Positions 57,901 to 64,000 of a stretch of 64,000 bases of DNA are shown here, piece by piece. Origin of the DNA: Sipunculus nudus (taxonomy: Eukaryota; Annelida; Sipuncula; Golfingiida; Sipunculidae). The translations under genes were made by a program, and so were the position numbers. The first letter of the stretch is position 1; each line of letters starts with the position of its first letter. The notes below the pieces were generated by a model, which searched no databases, was not told where the DNA came from, and was given only the letters and a program-made list of their open reading frames with translations. Where the stretch lies: the NCBI GenBank assembly GCA_026874595.1, contig CM049312.1, forward strand, positions 75,565,429 to 75,629,428, read 5' to 3'.

Positions 57901-60900
57901 TGAAATTTAATCAAGGGCTTGCAGTTTAATGCACTGATTCTTCAATGCATCGTTACACCCTAATAAATACGTTCCCTCGAGTACCACTTTCAGCACTCAC
58001 ATAGTGATGTATGTTGTTTCTCTGACTTCGTTAATTATAATTGTGTATGTTTATTGTTACTGGATAATCCTTAGACTAAGTTATTTTTGGCTCTTTTGTT
58101 TATCAATAAAGTCTAAGACAGAGGATGAATTTCTTGTGTGTATGATAGACAACTGAAGTTGGCTTCTGAGTTCATATTCACAAGGATAAGTTTTGTGATT
58201 TTTAAAATTTAAATTGTTTTGTGAGGGTTTGATTTTCATGATCCATGATTTCATGAATAACCTACACAGGGCAAATCCCATATTATATAAATTAATTATA
58301 TTAAATACTATTTGCACAAAATCAACAATTATAAGGGGACCCAAGTGCGCATCAAAAGAGTTTTAATTACTGTACATCATTCGGATATATCTGGTATTAT
58401 TTGTAATAGCAAACTTTTTCTTTTGACTCGCCTTGTATGATGGGGCTTCTTATTGTATGATGGTTTATTTTCAAGAAAATTTCATTTTCATGAATATTGT
58501 GAAGTTGAATCCCTTGTGAGTAAAAAAATGCAACCATTGAAGTTATCTCTTTGTTTTGCTTTGCAGATAAACATGTATAAAGGTATGTATAATCAAGACT
58601 TTGTTAATTTTTTAGATTTAATCTTTTTTAGATATCAAAGAACCTCGTTCAAGGAAAGATGAAGCTAAAAAGAAGCCATCTTTGAGGTATGCAGTTCCAG
58701 CAACCTTGAAGAAATTTAAGTGAAATGAACAGTGTTTTAGTAATTACGTTTTAAGCAGGCAGCACTCAACATATCAGTAAGTTCTAATATACATTTTTGA
58801 GTGAATAGTTAATTGTTTGTATATGTTAGGCCACACACCAAAAAAAATATTATTCTGCACAACAATATGGTGCATTAGGGGGAACTTCTTTTTTAGTGGT
58901 TATTTATGACAAAGTGTGTGTAATTTTGCCTGCTAGCCTAGAAAATACACAAGTTTGCTTCAGTTTATGAAATGTATAAGAACAACACAAAGAAAATCCA
59001 TTTTCTGTATGTTTAAAAATTCCTTAAGATAATTTGTGGTATAGCACAATTAGCAACATTAACAAGCACCTTGTCATCATTTGTAAAAAAAAAAGAATAT
59101 TTTGACCAAGAAAAAATGGGAGCAAAGAATCAATAGAACAAATTTTCTATGTATGGTCTTACGGATTGCTGGCTTTGCATCATGGTAACAGTAAAGTTGA
59201 ATGTGTGTTTGGAACTTAGCCATCTGTATTAAGAACTGAAAGGGTCTACTCTTTGTATTGACTAAGAATCTCTCCAACTCAAACTGGTGTACGCTCTTCA
59301 CGCAGTAGTTATTTACACTGCAGTCATTCCAGAAATCCTTTCGTGTAATCACTGTTTTTTATGACAAGGTTCTCTGGACATGAACACCAGGGTGAGCACA
59401 GAAATGAAATCAAACCACTGAAAGCGCTGTATTGCATTGTGCATCTAGCCAAAATTTTAACCATGTGACACCCGCTCTCACTGAGACCAATGAGAACAGG
59501 TATCTCATTTTTAGCTCAGCTGACTATAAGTCATCTGAGCTATAGTCGTGGTCCTTTGTCCGTCGGCTGTCGGTCCTCCCATCCGTCCATTAAACTGGCA
59601 CGTTTTGAAACCGTAAGACCTAGGAATCCAAAATTCGGCATAATATTAGATGTCCCCAAGATCTCCTAACAAGCTGAAAACTGGGTCTTTGCGACTTCGT
59701 TCCTTTGAGAAATTAAGGAAAAACCTCAATTTTTTATTAAAAACCTATTTTCACACTTCAGGACTGCCTAATATCAAAACCACTCATCTGTTTTTCCTCA
59801 TATTTACCATGAATATTCCTCTATATAGTTCTGATCTACATGCCGGAAATTAGGTCGGTATTATATAATTTCAAAAAGTTATGGGCCCAAACATAATGCA
59901 TTTTGTAAAAAATCAGGAAAGATATTTGATCACTTAACACAAAAAATATTAAAGTTAAGGACTTTTTTTTCCAGTAATATAACTTTTATTAATAAAAATT
60001 AAATTGTATACCCAAAATTAGATCAAAATCTTTTAAATTTTTTGAGATATTAGCAAAAATAAAAAATTGGTACCTTAAATTTTGCCCAACTTTGACCATG
60101 GCACATTTTTTTTATGTAACTGCTGTGGATTTAATTTTCACAGCAGGTTTTTGATAGCATTTCATCTGTTAACACCAAAAATTTGTAACCCTTTGATCAA
60201 AAACTGTATATTTTATTCAAGTTTTCAAGCACCATGTCACATATTGTTTACATGAAGCTAGTGTTATGCAGTTTGCTAGAGCTCAGCTTCCCAGCTTCAG
60301 CTCTCAGTTCCTAAAATTTGGTATACAGTTAGCTGTCTCCATAACCCCTATCATGCCAAGAATTTGGTCACTAGGACTTAATTCCTTTGAGATATTAATG
60401 AAAAACTTCATTTTTCCATGAAAAACCCATTGTTACACAAGACTGCCTAATATCAAAACCACTGATCTGACTTTGATCATATATAATATGCATATTTTTC
60501 TATACATTGGCTATGCACATGCCAAAATGATGTCAGTATTGCGAAATTGTTTTAAGTTATGGGCCCGAACATAATGCACTTTGTGAACAAGAAATATATT
60601 TACTCCCATAACATGAAAATTGCTGAAGCTAGAGATTTCTCTTTTTTTGTCTGGGATATAAAATTATTTAATCAAGATTCAGGTGTATACCCAAAATTAG
60701 TTCTGAATTTTTCAAATTTTATAAGTTATTAGTATAAATATAAAATCAGTACCTTAAATTTTGCCTAATTTTGATGATGGCATGTTTGTTTCCTGTAAGC
60801 ACTGTTGATATAATTTTCATATCATGCAGAAATAAGAATTTCAGCTTGTTAGTTTTGAAAGTTGAAAGAAATTTGCCAAAAACTGTAGCTTTGATTAAAG

Positions 60901-63537
60901 TTTTTTATGAGACCATGTCAGACCCAGGCTCTACCCAGCCCCTCTTCAGTCACCTGTATGTCCTCTACTTGACCTTTCAGGCCAATTATGCACGCTTGAC
61001 GTGGGGCATATACTTGCAGCTGGGCAGCTTATTGCTGGCCACAGCTGATCCAGGTGTCCAACCAAGCTCATCTATTAGTTGTTTAGACCACTAGCATAAC
61101 AATAAACAAATGAATAAATAAATTTTTATAGGTCTATAATAACAACTTTAAAAATAATCAGTAGACAAGGAATTTGACAGTTGATGAGTAACAGGGAATT
61201 ACCTTGCAGTTACTGATGTTTTATGGATTTTGTATGGATTGATTAAAATGTAATCCAAGTAACACCATTGAGTCACCTATGGTATTTTTCTTTTCAATTT
61301 TAATAATGAAAAAAAAAAAAATAAATAATATTGTTCTATACTATGAGGGATTAAATGAAGGAAATTAATGATTGACAAAGATGCAGTTGATGATTTAAAT
61401 CTAAATTTCCCAGGTCTTTTCCAAGTGTTTAAGCTTGTTAATTTATATTTATTTCAAAATTTAAAAAAAAGTTAAAATGTCAAAATTTTTAAATTTTACT
61501 TAGACAAGTACTGATTAAAGATATCAATATGTTTCACTTATGACATTCAGACATGTGGCTGTAACAGCTGTCACAAGACTATGTAAATAATCAAAATTTA
61601 TATTACTGGTTCCTATATTTCATTTAATAAAATTAAACTTGCCCATCTCTTGTTTTCTCCTTATATGATTTATAGGGTGTTCTTATCCTTGGGGTATTTT
61701 TTACACATATAATGGTTTCATTGCTGAGATACTTCAAATTTTTTCTGATACATTTTTTTAAATAAAAAAAATTGAATATGATAAAAAATCAGATCTTAGA
61801 CAAGTTCTCATTATGATTTCTGTAATGTTAATAATTGTCATAAGACTCTTGCTATGTCTAGTGCATAGATTGATGTGAAGGTAGTCCAAAGTGAATGTTA
61901 TAGTTTTATTTTTTTAATATAAATACAATTCATAAAACCATGTACTTATGATCATTATTTAAATTTGTGATATTTGTTTATTCTGGATTCTCAAGAACTT
62001 TGTTTGGCTGAAACTGAATAAATACCAGACATGGTGCAGTACTTAGCAAATGTATTTGAATGCAAATATGAATATGCACTGCATAATTTCATGTATAAGG
62101 ATAGGAATACAGGTAAAAATTAAAGTATTTGAACACAAATTCATTCATGAATATATTCTGTAATATTATTTTAAAAATAATTTTTTTCTTTAATATTATT
62201 AGACAAAATCTGATGAAAAAAAAACAGATGATACTTTTATTATTTTTAATTTAAATTATACTTGACACAATATTTGTTATTAATTTTATATAAATAGTTT
62301 AACTTTTCAAATAATTCTGCTGCAATGTAGGTAAAGTTTTATGGCCAAGTCAAAACCTGTGTGCTAAAAGCACACCATTTCCAACTGTAAATAATATTAG
62401 TGACATCAATCCTCTTCCCTGTCTCAAAGGGTATTATCAAAATCTTACATAACTTGAGTTAAAGACCATCAACTCACAATAGAGTTATATTACATCACAA
62501 AACCAGCCTTTGCCTACCTCCTCTTCCAAATCATATTTTGTGATCATATATAACAGCTGAGCCCCATGACCCATGGGTCCCATGTTTAAAATTTTGGCTG
62601 GATGCACAATGCAGTTGCACACTTTGTGCTCTGGTTATAATATTGCTCACCCTTGTGTTTTTGCACAGAGAACCTTGCCATTCAAATCAGCAGTTAGGTG
62701 AAAGGATTTCTGGGACAACTGCTGTGTTTATAACCTGTGCATGAGGAGGGAAGCACTGGCGATGTCCCTGGAGGATTGTCATGTTTACATAGAGCTAACC
62801 ACCACCCTTTACCCCTTGAAAGCCCCAACTCCTGGGTCACATTATGTACAATTGTGATTGGAAATTTTTGTAAATGATGTTCAGTGATTGAAAGAAATTA
62901 AATTACAAATTATTGATTATTAATTGTTTATTATAGCTAGCTTAGAATTATATTTGTGAAGTTTGCTTAAATATGGATTTATACCTAAAATATTTACTAT
63001 GTAAATTCAGTCTGACTTTTATATCATGATGAAAGGTCAAGGTAATGGCGCAAATGTTTATACTTGTTTGCTGAACAAGATACAATTCTAATTTTCATAT
63101 GAAATTTTAACATTTTTAAAACTTAAAAATTTCCAAATGGTACACAGTTTTAAGCAACCAGTAACAACAAACAACTTTTTAATGAGTCAGTATCAAACTA
63201 CATGAAACTATGTTAATTTTAAAAAATTTTTCATGTATCTAGTTTCTTTCTAACTTAAAATTGAATTTAAAATTTTGATTCAATAAAAATTTTAAATCTC
63301 ATTTTTAAACCCCACTAAAAAGAAAAAATTGAAGGCAGCTTCTAAATATAAGGCAACAAAGAGACATTTCTCAAAGGTTTGTTTATATTGTATTTATATT
63401 GTAAAAATATTCACAGAGTTGTTGTATTCCATTTATAGACACCAGGAGGTTCTGTCACCTGCAGGGCCGCTTGATCTGAAAACCACACCAGAATTCAGAG
63501 ATTTTGTTGCTAAAAAGCTGTCAGCAATTGTTGAAAG
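54848..63537 (+). CDS. CUSTOS: CUSTOS (C12orf43) homologue, 5' three exons
   Basis: Three exons (54848-54968, 58632-58686, 63439-63537) join in phase into about 91 codons; the 3' part is beyond the window. It begins MAAPINGRAVESDSSSDEDD, an acidic serine-rich start as in vertebrate CUSTOS, and reaches the signature SLRHQEV...LKTTPEFRDFVAKKL, matching vertebrate SLRHKVN...LQTTPEFRAHVAKKL. CUSTOS is reported in vertebrates as a nuclear regulator of Wnt/beta-catenin signalling; function here is inferred from the match. The basic C-terminal tail is not in view. Confidence 0.88.
55118..56324 (+). mobile_element. AGCTCAGCTGAC-ended repeat element with three 345-bp modules
   Basis: The left end (55118-55146) is a near-perfect hairpin AGCTCAG-TGACT...AGTCA-CTGAGCT followed by a CCGT-rich tract (55155-55195). 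The right end has GTCAGCTGAGC and the perfect palindrome TGACCCATGGGTCA (56311-56324). Between them a module of about 345 bp recurs three times (blocks CTTGGAAACC/CATGGAAACC, TTACCCATATCCTT, CAGTTTCTGCAGACTGG). In CUSTOS intron 1. Confidence 0.75.
56590..57560. repeat. Three tandem modules of about 340 bp
   Basis: Blocks CGGAAAATGAAAAAT, TGTGGCCTGTAGAATGCTAT, GACAACTGACAAACAGAC and TGGAGAAGACTCAG recur at 56920/57255, 57000/57330, 57058/57388 and 57128/57460; the first module is more diverged. In CUSTOS intron 1, not related in sequence to the 345-bp modules before it as far as I can see. Confidence 0.8.
57561..58631 (+). other. Rest of CUSTOS intron 1
   Basis: AT-rich, nothing recognised. 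A possible 16-nt exon at 58567-58582 (between CAG and GTATGT) would introduce an immediate stop. Confidence 0.5.
58632..58686 (+). CDS. CUSTOS: CUSTOS exon 2 (55 nt)
   Basis: Codes N-IKEPRSRKDEAKKKPSL-R. The end aligns with the vertebrate QPSLR. Acceptor TTTTTTAG, donor GTATGC; phase matches both neighbours. Confidence 0.85.
59290..59500. repeat. Inverted arm, left (partner 62583-62760)
   Basis: Shares, in reverse complement with 62583-62760, CCAGAAATCCTTTC, AAGGTTCTCTG, AGGGTGAGCA, GCATTGTGCATC and AGCCAAAATTTTAA. It abuts the element at 59513. Confidence 0.75.
59513..62580 (+). mobile_element. 3.1-kb AGCTCAGCTGAC-ended element, inverted relative of 8550-12545
   Basis: Left end hairpin AGCTCAGCTGACTATAAGTC followed by CCGT-like repeats; right end CAGCTGAGC and the near-palindrome TGACCCATGGGTCC. 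The interior shares, in opposite orientation to 10280-12545, blocks such as TTTTGCCCAACTTTGACCAT, TTATGGGCCC, AGGCCAATTATGCA and GTAACAGGGAATTACCTTGC. No transposase. In CUSTOS intron 2. Confidence 0.7.
62583..62760. repeat. Inverted arm, right (partner 59290-59500)
   Basis: Reverse-complement partner of the sequence just left of the 59513 element, starting right at that element's 3' end. Confidence 0.75.
62761..63438 (+). other. Rest of CUSTOS intron 2
   Basis: AT-rich. A lysine-coding stretch at about 63312-63379 has a donor-like end but a poor acceptor and no phase support; not called. Confidence 0.5.
63439..63537 (+). CDS. CUSTOS: CUSTOS exon 3 (signature block)
   Basis: 99 nt coding HQEVLSPAGPLDL, then KTTPEFRDFVAKKLSAIVE and two bases of the next codon. 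TTPEFR-x2-VAKKL is the family signature. Acceptor TTATAG, donor GTAAGT. No further exon is visible before 64000. Confidence 0.92.
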
Positions 63538-64000
63538 GTAAGTGTTACTGGCTCTCTTTGTTTTAAAGCTAGCTATTCATCTATCTTTTCTGTAGAATTT
63601 ACGTGATTTAAAAGGTCATTAATTGACCTGTCCATGAACTCTATATGACCTTAATCACATATTCATTCAATTTATAATCATAAGCTTTGGATTAAGGAGC
63701 AACCAATCAGGTGACCTTAAACATTGTAAAGTGTCAATCATATGACAAAAATAATTTTTTGCATAATTTGACAGAGCTCTGTCAAACAGAACACGTGTTG
63801 TCTGTACCAGGAGGCAGTACCCAGGTCGGCATGTTTTTCGGGAAATTTTTTTTATGCAAATGGAACAGTATACAATAATTTAGGCTATACCAGTTGATGA
63901 CGTCAGTCAATACGACGTCCTGTGTCATCGACCTTTGTGACGTCATTATTATATTGTAAGAAGCTCTCGCTACCAGGGGCATAGAAGACCTTCTGTGTAG

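Noticed and set aside
58567-58582. 16-nt exon candidate between CAG and GTATGT in CUSTOS intron 1
   Set aside because: In phase it gives an immediate stop, and exon 2 at 58632 matches the family.
60771-61094. 107-codon plus-strand frame
   Set aside because: Within the 3.1-kb repeat element; its inverted relative at 11 kb has no matching frame.
63312-63379. Possible lysine-rich CUSTOS exon ending before GTTTGT
   Set aside because: No convincing acceptor, and exon 2 already joins exon 3 in phase giving the conserved SLRHQEV block.

Overview
The window looks like AT-rich animal nuclear DNA, probably from a lophotrochozoan and most likely a bivalve or other mollusc. Genes are split into short exons by long introns. 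The introns are full of degenerate repeats of a style common in mollusc genomes: (CCGT)n-rich modules, AGCTCAGCTGAC-ended modules and short inverted-repeat elements. The species call is inference; the gene structure is read directly from the sequence.

Two protein genes can be assembled exon by exon, and both run off the window. On the minus strand a MORC2 orthologue (MORC-family CW-type zinc-finger ATPase) starts at 52759 and continues past position 1. Twenty-one coding exons join with consistent GT-AG borders and phases into 722 codons: GHKL ATPase, transducer, coiled coils, CW zinc finger, acidic linker and an AT-hook. The C-terminal part lies to the left of the window. On the plus strand a CUSTOS (C12orf43) homologue starts at 54848; three exons are visible and the rest lies beyond 64000. 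The two genes are head to head, with about 2.1 kb between start codons.

Layout: 1-801, an array of 36-nt AT-hook cassettes downstream of MORC2 exon 21. 802-5131, exons 17-21 with a LINE remnant. 5132-7837, the CW exon and a 35-bp minisatellite of about 62 copies made from that exon's own 3' end and splice donor. 7838-12792, a 4-kb repeat element. 12793-13808, three exons including a 25-nt microexon. 13809-22365, a repeat-dense intron with two terminal-inverted-repeat elements. 22366-26551, exons 9-12. 26552-36849, a 10.3-kb intron with a 45-bp minisatellite and a 230-bp tandem duplication. 36850-52759, exons 1-8. 52760-54847, the shared upstream region. 54848-64000, CUSTOS exons in introns rich in repeats.

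The most notable observation is that MORC2 carries two independent tandem arrays, each seeded on an exon-intron junction, so that the coding end of the exon and its 5' splice site are multiplied together. One array (CW exon) creates dozens of decoy donors. The other creates ten in-phase AT-hook cassettes, each bounded by AG and GT. This follows from reading the sequence; whether any of it affects splicing is untested.
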